28,467 nt of DNA, from positions 1 to 28,467 of the forward strand of contig SJRY01000267.1 in NCBI GenBank assembly GCA_011319805.1. Reading direction: 5' to 3'. A program made the translations under genes and the position numbers. The notes beneath the pieces were generated by a model. The model was not told where the DNA came from. It was given only the letters and a program-made list of their open reading frames with translations, and did no database searches. Positions 1 to 11,020 of the stretch are shown here, piece after piece. The DNA is from Macrocybe gigantea (Eukaryota > Basidiomycota > Agaricomycetes > Agaricales > Callistosporiaceae). Position 1 is the first letter of the stretch; the number at the start of each line of letters is the position of its first letter.

Positions 1-256
1 CTGGCGGAGGACGAGAATATGATGGAGATGGTGTGAAATCTGTTGAGCCTTACTCTCTTGGACTTAAGGGTGGAAAGAGCGACCGCCCGCAGTGAGAAGG
101 CGGCATCTGAGGGCGAGGTGGACAGACTTGAATTGCCATCTGCGCGGCGGCATCATGTCGGAGGACATGAGTGTCCGTGGTTGACGAGGAATAGATCTGT
201 TTACACCAGTCAAGTGGTTGTTTCCTACACGTGCCGTGTGCACGGACCATGCCCAA

Positions 257-1646
257 ATGGGTCTTGCCTTTTCCGCTTCACAGAATCCTTTCCACCAGAG
301 TCAGAGTTCTCTGTCGACGACATTCCTGATTTGACAGGCAAGGTTATCATTGTAACAGGTGCTAATACAGTGATCGTAAACGTTGAATACTGTGCCGTTT
401 CACTTTGGTCTCACGAGTGCCCTAGGTGTAGGCAAGGAAACAGTCAAGGTCTGCACATGCATCTCACCATCAGCCGGACAAGCCGCGCTGATGATAGACA
501 CGGTCGATGCTATTTCAGGCTCTGCTGCTCCACAATGCAAAGGTGTACATGGCTTGCCGGAACAAGCAAAAGGCCGAGTCTGCCATCAAAGAATTAAGGA
601 ACAAACCAGCAAAGATGCCATCTTTCTTAGGTTAGACTTAGCAGATTTGCATTCCGTCAAGTCCGCAGCGGAAGAATTCCAAAGGTGCCTCGACCGCTAT
701 CGTTGTCGAGTTAGCTGGATGAACATCTACAATATTCGCTAGAAGGGAACGCGTCCTCCACGTGCTGTTTAACAATGCGTAGGTACTTGTATCTATTCCA
801 AGACGGGCATTACGATCAATTCATCGCACTCCCAGTGGAATTTTGTTCCCTGTGGATGACGGGGCAGTCACCGCACAGGGATATGACCTTCAATTCGGCA
901 CCAACGTCATAGGTAGGCATTTTTTACAGGCTCTATTTCTTCCGGTATCTAAAATTTTCGTCTTCTAGGTCATTTCTATTTCACCAAGTTGCTTCTCCCC
1001 GAGCTTTTGGCAGGAGCCAAGTCCAGCGTGGACGGAAAAGCACGCGTCATCACCACCGCTTCTATCGGCCATCTCGCGGGCCGCTTAGACTTCCAGACCT
1101 TCAAAGATGGTCCTGCTCGGCAGAGGTGCAACAAATTCCTTCTCTACTGCCAGAGCAAATACGTACGCAGGCACAATCTCGTCTTTCTGTTCCTTCGTAA
1201 TCCGGGATAACAGGGAGACATAGTGTTCGCCAACGAATTAGCCCGACGATACGGGAATCAGGCATCGTCTCCATGTCATGCCATCCTGGAAATCTGCGAT
1301 CAGATCTTTTTCGTAACCTGCCATGGCTAATGGGTAGAGTAGTGGTGCGGTCCGACCTTCCATGTCCGTGGACAGCTCCAGTAACCTCTTGTAATAGAAC
1401 CTCTTCCTTTATCCACTTGAATCTGGCGCATTGACTCAGCTTTGGGGTGGGACAACTGCGGCGGGCGCGCATCTCAACGGCAAAGTCAGTGCACGATTCT
1501 CAAGTCTCTTGGAATTTTATTGAATTGCTTTTCAACAGTATCTCATTCCTTGGGCCCGAGTCGGCAGACCGCTGCCCAGCACTCAGGATGCTGCGCTAGG
1601 AAGGGCGCTGTGGCATTGGCTCGAGGAGCAGGTTGAAAATATTTAG
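257..1646 (+). pseudogene. Short-chain dehydrogenase/reductase (retinol dehydrogenase-like), decayed
   Basis: Spliced by hand this reads as an NAD(P)-dependent SDR of about 312 residues. It shows the N-terminal FSVDDIPDLTGK stretch, the cofactor motif TGANT-GVGKE, the NNAG motif, the catalytic YCQSK (YxxxK) and a C-terminal segment LIPWARVGRP. Exons lie near 257-370, 426-448, 519-684, 743-778, 836-912, 969-1162, 1214-1344, 1398-1484 and 1539-1646. Four places lack one base, each in a short homopolymer: just after the ATG (near 260), at the first splice donor (near 370), near 605, and at 1261. With each base counted the coding length is 939, a multiple of three. Without them no complete frame exists. 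The apparent TAG at 778 is inside an intron and harmless. The family oxidises or reduces alcohols, ketones or retinoid-like substrates; the substrate here is unknown. It is either a recent pseudogene or a stretch with base-calling errors. Confidence 0.8.
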
Positions 1647-1815
1647 ACGCGTCTGTACCCTCATTTGCGGAAGCGACATGCGACAATTTGGATTGTATAC
1701 CTGTCGGAATGCAACCGTAAAGTACAAGAATACTGTTGCGAGATCGTGAAATGCAGATGTTAATTCTACAGGATGAAGAGACACATGCTCCGGCAATCCT
1801 ACATTCCTAAACACG
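1647..1815. other. Short convergent spacer
   Basis: The dehydrogenase and the methyltransferase end towards each other here. I see no gene, repeat or structure in it beyond AT-rich sequence suited to 3' ends. Confidence 0.5.
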
Positions 1816-4800
1816 TTAATAAATACGTGGACTAACTTGGACGATAGATATATACGATTCGGGTTCTTGTCGTTTCCTTTTAGTACTGCGATGACTCGGA
1901 TGGCCAAGCTCATGCTTTCCAGGCACAGAAAACCCGAAGGATCTGCTCAGCCGACGAGTAGGGGGCAACATCGTGGAAGCGCTCGACAGGGATTCCGCCC
2001 TCGATTTCGAGTCCCGTTTTACCAAAGGCTCCATAGAACGAGTAGAATTGACTATATGATGCCGACGTGTGTTCTCGTCGGTGTGCGCAGAGTGAGCGGT
2101 GCTGCTCAGCGTCCTCGACGTGCTGACGGTCAGATGAGACTTTGACCATGGTTTACTAGAGGCTCGATGATATGGGTGAGGAGACAGTCTTCGCTGTTGC
2201 TCTAGCTCATGTTCCCACTTGTCCCACTTTTCGCAGGCCGTTGCAAAGGCCTTACGTTCGTTCGACGGCATCGAAGGTATAACACACCAGAAAAAGCGTT
2301 CTTCGAGTGCACTGCCCAACGAATAACGCTGCTTCATGTCCCTGCGTGATGAACTCGAGTAAATACTATGACGTTGCGTTAGGATGCTGAATGCTCACAT
2401 TTCAAAGTAGCTCAGAAGTTGGTCAAAATCATCTCTTGTCATGTCCACGATGGCATCATCCCAGGACTCCTCCGAACGCCGGCCACTCGAATTGGACGTT
2501 CGCGTTATCCGCGACGCCGCAGAAGAATCTACCACTAGTCGATTCGGCCGTGCCATCCGGCTAATGCGATTTGCCCGCGCCTCCGCCTGATATTCGAGCA
2601 CCCACTCCCACATCGCTTCCGAGCATGCGAGAATCTCTGCTGTACGCAACCCGAGGTGCAAGTTGAGCGACCGCAAGTCTAGATGCATCTTGGCATTGGG
2701 CAATCGTATGCCGCCCTTTGCCGCCGCTTTTGGCCTCTCGTTTGAGCCCGGGGACGTGAGAAACGACGCCTGCAGCGAGGGAGAGAGTGCGGTCACCCTC
2801 GACTCGTCAAGAGTTATGTAGGCGGAAGTGTGATGGATGAGATTTTTGACGTCGAGATAGCGAGGCTCCTCCACGGGCGAGATATCTTTAGTTTCGATGT
2901 TGGATTGTTCTGAAAGGTGGCGCTTGTCCCTCTTTTGCTTCGAAAGTCGAGGCACAGGGCTGGGCATGATCGCGTCACGGGCGTCGTCCGTATCACTAGT
3001 GTCAGCGGACCGGAGGCCATCGGAGGGACGTCCAGTCTTCGGCGGCGGTGGGAAAGAGTGTTGCAGTGGGGGATGTGTGCGAACATCTATCTTGCTCCAT
3101 CAGCGCCCAGACCAGTAAACGAAAAAAAAAAAAAAATTCGATGCCCACCTTCGAAGTAAAGGTTAAGCGAATTGGCCAGTAATGCCAAAGGCGATGAATT
3201 GATAAATCTCGAACCGAGCATCTCAGCATATATTGTCTCCAATAAGGAGTGATCACGGGGATTGGGCGGCGGTTTTGGTATCGTCCTCAATAAGAAAGGG
3301 TGAGGGTTCTGGTGTAATGGGGGATTGGGCGGCCCCGCGCTGATCAAGGAAGCTTCGGCGGGTCGAGAGCCAGAAATGGAACTCAAAGAATATCCACGTT
3401 GTCTTGTCCTTGGTTGTGACGTTGGTACGGCGGCATCGACAGAAGTTGGATTTGAACGCTGGCGACGTGGATCATTGACAGAGGCGTGCAGCAAGGTAGA
3501 GCCATCTGGAGAACCGGGCACTTGCGACCGGGAAGTCACAGTGTCATAGTCTATGTAAATTTGTGAGAGAAGTTCCTGAGCTTCCTCTTTTTCCTTTTGC
3601 TCCAGTATTGACTGGTGGACTATTGAACTGGAGGGAGACCGCTGCATCGAGAGCAGGGAGGTGTTGACGGTGGAAGTTGGGAAAGATGTGTCATCAGACT
3701 GGCGAGATGATTCCGTCAAAGAAGATGTTGTCTCGGCGGATAACTCTACGCGCTCTGAATAATGTTCAGATAAAATTGAGTCGTCGCGAGAGGACGTTCT
3801 TGACAGGTGATTTTGAGATTCAGCATCTGACTCCGAGTCGCTTTCACTGTCTATTGGCTGTCCAGGGAAGAACAAGTCTTCTTCGACCATCTGTGGTATA
3901 TTAGGTCCTGCCAGAGATAGATGACAATCCTGAGTGGCGTACCTCAAACGCTCCACCAGGCCTCATCACGCGAGTGATTTCGTCCAGAAGAAAATCCCAC
4001 TGCCCTGAATGTCAGTGTGATAACTGGCACTGAAACAGATCAAAACAAACTTTATCTTCCGGAACGCCAAGCGCTATGCGTTTCACGTGTCTGCAGCGCA
4101 TGCAATTCAGCAGCAGGAGGCAAAAGCCTTTAAGTTGGCTTACACAAAGTCAAATTCCTCGTTGGGAAACGGAAGCCCGTCGAGGCTGGCATGCCAATGG
4201 ATGAGGCAGAGAAGACAGGATAAATTCAAAGCCATACAAATTCGCTTGCACCCATGTGATTCGTGATGCAAGGTCGGAGGAACCAACTTGCTGAAGGTCT
4301 GGATGAAGCGGAACGACGTCCAAACCTACAGGTCACAGCCAAGGTCACATCACGAGGTGGGTACGATTTTGAGAATGGCTGGCGTACCGACGAATCGACA
4401 ATGCTGCAAGAACAATAATCAGCGCCAGTGAAGTCAATCTCCGCCGCATCAACACCGACCTTCCATGTCCTGGCGCAGTTCAAAATCCACGTCCCTGTTC
4501 CTATTTGCAGGTAAATGTCAGTGTGCATGCATCTCCATATGAAAGCAGGCGGTGACTGACCACATCCAAGGTCTAATCTGAATACACCAAATAAGGCCAT
4601 TAGTAACAATTCCAAGCCAGCGTGATCATGGCAACTCACACTGAAGTTGGTGGCGCGTCGAACACATGCCAAGTAAGACTCTCACAGATATCCTGACAAT
4701 AGATGGTTTCCCATACGTCTCTGCACGCCCATCAGAAACCAAACAAACGCAACGAAATGAGCCCAAGGAATGCGAACAAATTGGTATCAGATATATAAAT

Positions 4801-6260
4801 CTGTGCAATCCAATCTAAGTGAAGATGACGCACAGATCCAGCACCTCTCTCTCGTAATTCCTAGGATATGGAACCTCTTTGGGCGAATAGGGATGGTGTT
4901 TTTTGCCCTTTTGACCACTGTTTCCCAGCGTAGTCATTGGACCCTTGAGCGTGAACTGGGCTGCACGAACGCTTATGTTGCGCTTGAGCTCTTCCAGGAT
5001 CGTTCTATCCGCAGTCGAAAACTTTGGATCTTCCTGAACAGACTTGGATACTTCCTTGGAAGCCGAGACAGAAAACAGTCGCAAGGGAGGACCAGACTTC
5101 AGAGGAGTCTGTGGACTTGCGGGTGCAGAAGCGTGAGCAGGTTTGCCATAGCCATCCAGCGTTCCGGAGGACGGCCCCGACGAGGCAGGCTGTAGGTTTG
5201 GAGCCGGGACGGTGTTCGAGCGCGCTTTCGACGACTTGTTGCTCTTTCGCCTGTTGACGGTCGCGAGTTCAGACAGCGATTTTCCTTGGCTGGATCCCGA
5301 CTGTTTAGGTTGCCGAGACTGGAAAGGAGCAGTGTAGTGAGCATAGTGGTTATATGTATATAACATATAGAGGGGGCGATGGGACAGAGTGGGATTCAGC
5401 GACACGTTGAGGTTTTGAATGGAGAAAATAAGGACAACGGCCTCGACTGCCGTTGTCACGAAATACACTTTGAGTGCCGGCCATATTGCGGTGAAATTTA
5501 TCTAAGCGAAATAACACGGGATATTTACTTACGGATGAGTGTGAATGTTTTCGAGCGACCATGCCAAGGTTTGAAGGCTCCACGCTGTCTGGGACGGGGT
5601 AGAGCTCCCATGGGGTAACTTCCATAATCGGGCCTGTTGCAATGGTGGAACGGTGCTCCTCAAGTGGTACAGGATGGAGCTCCCATGGCGTGACATCTTC
5701 AGTGGGTCCTGTTGCAATAGATGCGCGTCCTCCCGCATCTTGACTGGATATAGGTCCCATGGCGTGACATCCTCGATGGACCCTGCGTTTGCGGACGTGC
5801 GTGTCTTGGTAGACTTTGGGGAGCTGAGCGTGCTGCTGTTGTCGGCGGCGACCACCTTCGAGTCTGTCCTCAGTTTAGGCAAGGCAGAGGGCGCGGCGTA
5901 GGATTCCCAAGGCGTAGCGGTCTCCCGCGCGCCGGTGGCAGTAGAGGGACGTGCACCTGACTTGGACTTTGTCGGGTTTCCCGGATGACCAGCGTCGTCG
6001 CGTGCCGGACTGGGAGGAGGCCTCTGCGCGGATGTGTTAGGAACAAGCGTGACACTTGGCTGATCTGATGGTGGCGAAACCTGAAGGACGTTGGTTGAGT
6101 GACGTTTTCTGAGCGCCGGTGCCGAGCTGGTGAAGTGTGTTCGACCCCCGCCAGGCGGAATGAACGGGTGCGGGGAGACGGGGCGAGGTGAAGACACGAT
6201 GGTCGATCTAGGCAGGAGGGACTGCAATCCTATCTTCTCACGCGGTGCATCGAAGGGCAT
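1816..6260 (-). CDS. SAM-dependent methyltransferase with TPWE repeats and long disordered flanks
   Basis: Thirteen exons (minus): 6260-5533, 5318-4834, 4720-4640, 4577-4561, 4500-4460, 4403-4388, 4325-4238, 4185-4144, 4090-4051, 3999-3943, 3890-3149, 3086-2399 and 2341 to the end. Residues 1 to about 390 are disordered and carry four TPW(E/D) repeats. A class I methyltransferase core follows: VLDLGCGTGTW (motif I), FVGLDVVPLHPDL, LPFPNEEFDFVH, and RVMRPGGAFEMVEEDLFFPG. A Ser-rich linker and a conserved-looking C-terminal module (DHSLLETIYAEM; ACSEAMWEWVLEYQ) complete about 1150 residues. Two one-base losses are likely. One is near 5728, between the second and third repeats (exon 1 is 728 nt and needs 729). 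The other is near 1936; reading across it gives a tail ending RVFCAWKA and a stop at 1910-1912 instead of 1816. The substrate is unknown. The core exons splice cleanly, so the domain call is firm; whether the gene works is not. Confidence 0.82.
5601..5924 (-). repeat. Degenerate TPWELYP repeats in the methyltransferase N-terminus
   Basis: Four related units are encoded on the minus strand near 5601-5623, 5676-5700, 5751-5774 and 5901-5924. They read VTPWELYPVP, VTPWELHPVP, VTPWDLYPVK and ATPWESYAAP. The first three are about 75 bases (25 residues) apart, and each is preceded by an Ala/Thr-Gly-rich spacer. Unit 3 is in a different frame from units 1 and 2 because of a likely one-base loss near 5728. 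They look like short linear motifs in a disordered region; I know of no assigned function. Confidence 0.7.
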
Positions 6261-6698
6261 CGTTTTCTTTTTTTTTTCCTCCTGAGGGTTCGAATTCGAG
6301 GGCGTGACGATGACAACTACGTCAACGGATGCCTCAAGGCGGCGGACGAGATGGAAAGGTATGTGGCGGGACCACGGCCAGTGTAAAGACGGAAGGGGTG
6401 TTCAGGATGAAAATGAAATGACGGACATGGGCGTAAGTCTGTTTGTCAGAAAGGGTGACCACTTGGTCGTGATGGCCCTAGCCAGTGTCATCCCACGGGC
6501 CATAATTCGGTCTAATCAACAACTAAACAATAAAACTCACACTCTCTCCACTGCTCGGTGTCTTCAAGTATCGCGTCAGCCAAGACGACGATATTGTCTG
6601 CCAACCCGACGCTGCGCAGCTGTGGATGCTAGACAAGGCAGGCGTTGTTGCACAACGATCGCCAGTAGATACAATTTCAGGCACCGATCATCCACAAG
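6261..6698. other. Intergenic region, no gene seen
   Basis: This separates the methyltransferase start from the end of the next minus-strand gene. Just before the methyltransferase ATG the minus strand is very A-rich (6262-6280), like a fungal 5' leader. The open frames here have no recognisable domain and no coding-like composition. Confidence 0.5.
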
Positions 6699-8299
6699 TC
6701 AGTCAGACCGATCATGATCAGCTTCCAGCCCATACACCAAGCCCAGAGCAACGCGGGCTGCTGCCTTCCTTCTTTCTCCCTCGTCGTCCATCCTTGCAAT
6801 CTCAGCCTTCATCTCCTGCAAGGTACCAAACACTCTCGACAGATCAAAGGGTTCATATTCTGTCTCGTCAAACGACGAGTTCAGGGGAAACCCCTGCGAG
6901 CGCCCAGAGCCACCCATTGGCCCAGCCCCTTCTGATTCCACAGCAGAATCGGTCGAGCCCACACGAACACCGAATATTTGCTCAGAAGTGGCCACGATCT
7001 CCTCTCGTGTCGGCATCTCGCCCTCAGCGTCGTCCACGCCATCTTCACTCCCTCCAAAATCGGAGACTGATCCCAAGGAGCGGTATAGGCTATTCGGATG
7101 CGATGCTAGTAGTGAACTCGGGAGGTCCTTGACAGCCATTTCGGGTGTTGATGAATTCGAAGGGGTAGCAAGGGCATCGATGGGAGCAGAGACAAAGACG
7201 GTGAAATCGTCGTCAAATCCAAGTTCGCCTGATTCAGCCATTGGGCCCAATTTCGGTGTCTCTTTCCCAAATTCCATCGAAGTAGGGGATTGTGAAAGTG
7301 CTTGATCCTGCTCAATTGTGCGCCAAGGGTCATCCTTCTCCAGACGGCTATCTTCCAACCACCTCTCGAGCTCTTGCATTTCCCTCCTCAGCTCACTTGG
7401 CCGCTCCTTGATATCGTTCACATCCGTAGATCCAGAGAAGCTGTCGTCTTGTGAAGCTTGTGCCCAGTTCAAGAATTCTCGTTGTTTGCGTGACGAATTC
7501 CTCCCTGAGGAGCTTCCTTGTGACCGGTCCATAGTCGGCCACATGATGGTGCTGAGTGCATCAAGCACCCGAGGAAGACGAGCGATATCTAACAACCGAT
7601 TAAGGCAGGAGGCAACTCGAAGAGGTGAAATGTCATTACCGTCTTCACGATCATCATCCTCAAGCGATGTTGCGCCCGAGCTCTCCGGTTCCGTCGCATC
7701 CACGTACTCAAATCCATGCTGAGATAAAAAGCCATCTAGCTCCGAGTAGTCCTCTAGCTCATCCGAAGATTGTGACGTCCCAGATTCCACCGCCTCTGCG
7801 GGAAGCCGTACTGCTAAACAGACTTCTGGTTCATGTCGTTTTGCATCTTGAGCTATGCGCGAGATATCGTCTCTAAAAGACTGAATGATTGCTCCAAACT
7901 AGCGTCCAAGTCAATGCACGGCGCAAAAGGTGGACGGACCTGCCCCGCAGCCCAAACGTAAATGACAGCCGGTACATCTTGGAACTGGTGCGGACTCAGT
8001 CCGCGGACAGTATGCAGTGCAAAATGCACATCTGCATTGTAATATTTATTGGATATTGTCCATGGAATCACAGTCAAGTCATTCGACTGCAGCGGATCTG
8101 TTGGCGTAAGGGGCACGGATCTAGTCAAAGAGTGGATATCTGATCAAGAAAAGATGAGCGGAAATACACGTCAGAGCGATACAAAACACGAACGATGGAC
8201 CAGCGATGTGGCTAAAGACAGGCTTGGCGAAATTGTGAGTATTCGACATGATGGGCTGGAGGAGTGCGAGCGGCCGTCGTTGTGGAGGGCAGAAGACAT
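6699..8299 (-). CDS. Alpha/gamma-adaptin-binding p34 / Irc6-like protein
   Basis: Three exons (8299-8194, 8139-7940, 7898-6699) give 1506 nt, 501 residues, with no frame break. The N-terminus (CRILTISPS, then VIPWTISNKYYNADVHF and PAVIYVWAAGQ) resembles the small-GTPase-like fold of p34/AAGAB and yeast Irc6. The middle is acidic and Ser-rich. Near residue 330 is FDDDFTVFVSAP. The C-terminal helix EMKAEIARMDDEGERRKAAA followed by RVALGLVYGLE is the most conserved block of the family. Known members bind clathrin adaptor subunits and help adaptor complexes assemble in the cytosol. The start ATG at 8299 is the first in frame. The second intron is short (41 nt). It is divergent from the E2/F-box gene, with 275 bases between the start codons. 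Confidence 0.82.
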
Positions 8300-8531
8300 G
8301 AATTCGTGCTGAGCTTGGATCTTGGCTGTCGCATCAATTGGCGCAGCCGGTGATGACGGGCCTCACCTTCACGACGATTCATTTCGCACTGAACATTGTA
8401 TGAACGCCATTCATCCGCGAGCTGGTATTAGACTACTGGTGGTCCTCCTGATTCACGATGACACGGGCATCGTCCAATCTTTTCCGACTGTCTCGAGGCG
8501 GTATGAGACACACCAAGACACGTCGCTGAAA

Positions 8532-8542
8532 CCAATATAAAA
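8532..8542 (+). promoter_or_regulatory. Overlapping CCAAT and TATA-like box
   Basis: CCAAT at 8532-8536 runs directly into TATAAAA at 8536-8542, about 33 bases before the ATG at 8575. The position suits a core promoter element of the E2/F-box gene. It is a short match and could be chance. Confidence 0.35.
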
Positions 8543-8574
8543 TCCTGTTCCTGGCTCAGCTGTGGCCAGGCTCA

Positions 8575-11020
8575 ATGTCCTTAGCCCGTCCGCTGCTCAC
8601 TCGCCTCTACCAGGACCTCGCAGAGTTGCTGGAGAATCCATATCCTGGAGTTACTGTTTTCACCCATGATGACGACATGCTGTGTTTGTGTCTAGTATTA
8701 ACGCCTCCCAGCGGACCATGGAAAGACTTATCCTTGCATTTCGACGTCGAGCTGCCTCCAAACTGGGTCAGTGACCTGATCTTTCTGCATGGTCGACTTG
8801 TCTCATGTGCTTGAAGCCTTCTTCTCCTCCAAAGATTAGTTCGAGCGTCAGAGGCATTCAGCATCCGAATTTGTTTGGAAGCTATATATGCTGCGACCTG
8901 CTCAAGGAGCAGTTTGTCCTCGAGGAGGGTTACACAGGAGGGTAAGATTGAATCTGCCATTGTGTTTGCACGTACTGATGATTCAACATCCTAGCAGATA
9001 CACCCCAGCTTTGACACTTCGCGGATTGTTTCTGCAGTTTCTTACCTTTTTCTCCAGCACATCTGTAAGTCTGATCATATTATTCCCTTCTGGAACACCT
9101 TTTCTGGACCTTTCTGCTCAGATCGAGCAAGACCACGGAGATGAGGTGGTGCATATAGGTGATCACATCCTAGTCCATTATGTCCGGGAAGAGCACTTGG
9201 CAAAATCCCTTTTTGAGGAGAACTACTGCTGTGAATACCACATCAACCGTCTCTGCTCGTCCATGGAGCAAGATCGGATGAATCTGGAGATCCTCTGGAA
9301 CACTTCTAACTCTCCAGAGGTGCAGATAGCCTCTTACCGCCTTCCTCAAGGTTATGCAACCCACCTTGCCAAAGAGGTCCCGGGCGACGTCTCCAGAGTG
9401 CATCGGATCGAAAGGGTAAATCCCAGATGGCGTTCGACTTACCAAATGATCTCAACCTGGCAATGCAAGCTGTGTCCGTACGGTTCCGAGACTTTACCAG
9501 TCTACACTCCCGTCACAGCTGACGCTAGGGAGCAAGATGCATCTGTTAGTCCTGTCCCAAGCCGCCCCGACGGTCACTGTCTGCTGGAGGAGCTGGACGA
9601 TGATGTTCTGTCGGAAGTTGCGTCGCATTTATCATCTAAATCCCTCATTGCTTTTGGTATTGCGTACCCGCGTTTTTGGCGTCTCGTCAGCTCCAGGCAC
9701 ATCCTCCTCCAGAGAGAGCTTCACTGCTTCTTCTTGCGTACACCTCTTCGACGGTCCACTCTTGGAATTGGCGTCGCCCTTGACAAGTCCTCTCGAGCGC
9801 TCTCTTCCGATTTCGACTGGTTGAGCCAGGAGGCGTTTGACCAGTATTCGGTCAGGAAGAGCATCCAAAAGCGCGATTTTCAGTACTTCCTCCCTCTTGC
9901 ATTCAGCCAATCGCATTTTGAACGGGCGCGGAATGACATTTGGAAGCATCTTATTATCCTAAACGAAGCAATTAGCGAATTAGGGAATCCAAGAGACGCG
10001 CCGCGACCTAAAGTGCCACTGTCCCCCAGTCAGAGGGACTTTCAAATCGTCGGTGTCATTCCAGGAATGATGAATAGCGTCATCGTCTCATTGATGAAGT
10101 CGTGCAACGACTTGATGGATGATACGGGCTCCCATCAGACCCTTCTTCATGCATCCGAAAAGGCTGTTATCGCGTATTGCCACCTTTTCCATCTTCTTCT
10201 TTGCTTGTGCCGGACCAATCCTGCTCTCTTACGTGAAGCAACGAACCGCGTGCATCGATTCATACAAATTCCCAGCTCACGCACTCAGATTGAGGTTCTT
10301 GATCTCGGAGAGTTCGTCGTATTCGTCATGGTCGTTCTTGCCTTGTCTCAAAACAGCGAAATGCCCCTCACATGGAGCGCGATAAATGGACCATTACTCG
10401 AAGAAGCCATCATCCGCAATGTACGCTGCGTTCTGAAGGACTCGCCGCACCCCGAGGTGTCGGAGAGCGGTAGCAATGATTACCGTCTCCATATGACCTT
10501 CGCCAAGTCAAAGACCAGCTTGCGCCTGTTGATGTTCCAGATATCGTTCTTCACCATGTTCCTGACGACCTATGCGTCGGACCTCTCGACTCTCGATAAC
10601 AATTATGGGTTTGCAGAATCTGGCATCCCGCCGCGGATGGTAGAAGAGATCAAAGCGATCTACGAAGTAGAGACATGGCCTGACTTCTTTCAACGTGTTC
10701 GATATGCTCGTGGTGTCTCTTTCGGCGAAGAAGAATTTAGCGAGTTGCTGCGAATTGCGATCCGTACCGACGAAGAAAGAGGCAACCACAAGCTAGAGAC
10801 GCCCTGCGAGTTGCACCTTATGTCGGGTGACAGAGACTTGATGGAGAGTGAAGGGATAAACGCACGCCCGTTGAAGAGCTCAACAGAACGAAGGAATCGA
10901 ATGCCCCGAATTTTTCGCAAATTTCCTTTCTTTCGACAGAAACAACGAGCACCCACCGTGACGAACAAACACGGACGAGCAGACACAACGGGACTGTTCA
11001 GTCTCAGAAGTGTGCGCTAA
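8575..11020 (+). CDS. Ubiquitin-conjugating (E2)-like domain fused to an F-box protein
   Basis: Four exons (8575-8766, 8817-8941, 8998-9064, 9122-11020) total 2283 nt, 760 residues, without a frame break. Residues 1 to about 130 look like an E2 (UBC) fold: RLYQDLAELLENPYPGV, LTPPSGPWKDLSLHFDVELP, then HPNLFGSYICCDLL. This aligns with the E2 HPN...ICLDIL motif, so Cys89 would be the catalytic cysteine; the loop is one residue shorter than usual. After a linker with a CKLC pair, an F-box follows at about 281-320 (LLEELDDDVLSEVASHLSSK). The rest (320-720) is a long, helical-looking fungal domain I cannot name. The C-terminus is basic (FRKFPFFRQKQR). An E2-like part and a Skp1-binding F-box in one chain suggest a role in SCF-type ubiquitination; activity is inferred only. 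The second exon acceptor (GAAG at 8813-8816) was chosen because it gives the PSSPPKI typical of E2 domains. Confidence 0.8.

Noticed and set aside
43..597. Open frame of 184 codons as a gene of its own
   Set aside because: Its second half is dehydrogenase exon 1 followed by read-through of introns; the first half has no family likeness.
3122..3136. Run of 15 A on the plus strand as a poly(A) tail of a retrocopy
   Set aside because: It lies within a clean methyltransferase intron (3087-3148), as its pyrimidine-rich tract on the minus strand.
6283..6298. GGTTCGAATTC resembling a tRNA T-loop
   Set aside because: No matching acceptor, D or anticodon stems around it.
8888..9121. Start of the E2/F-box gene at 8888 within a single long frame
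   Set aside because: That frame reads through two introns and misses the E2 HPN exon; the spliced model from 8575 explains the domain.
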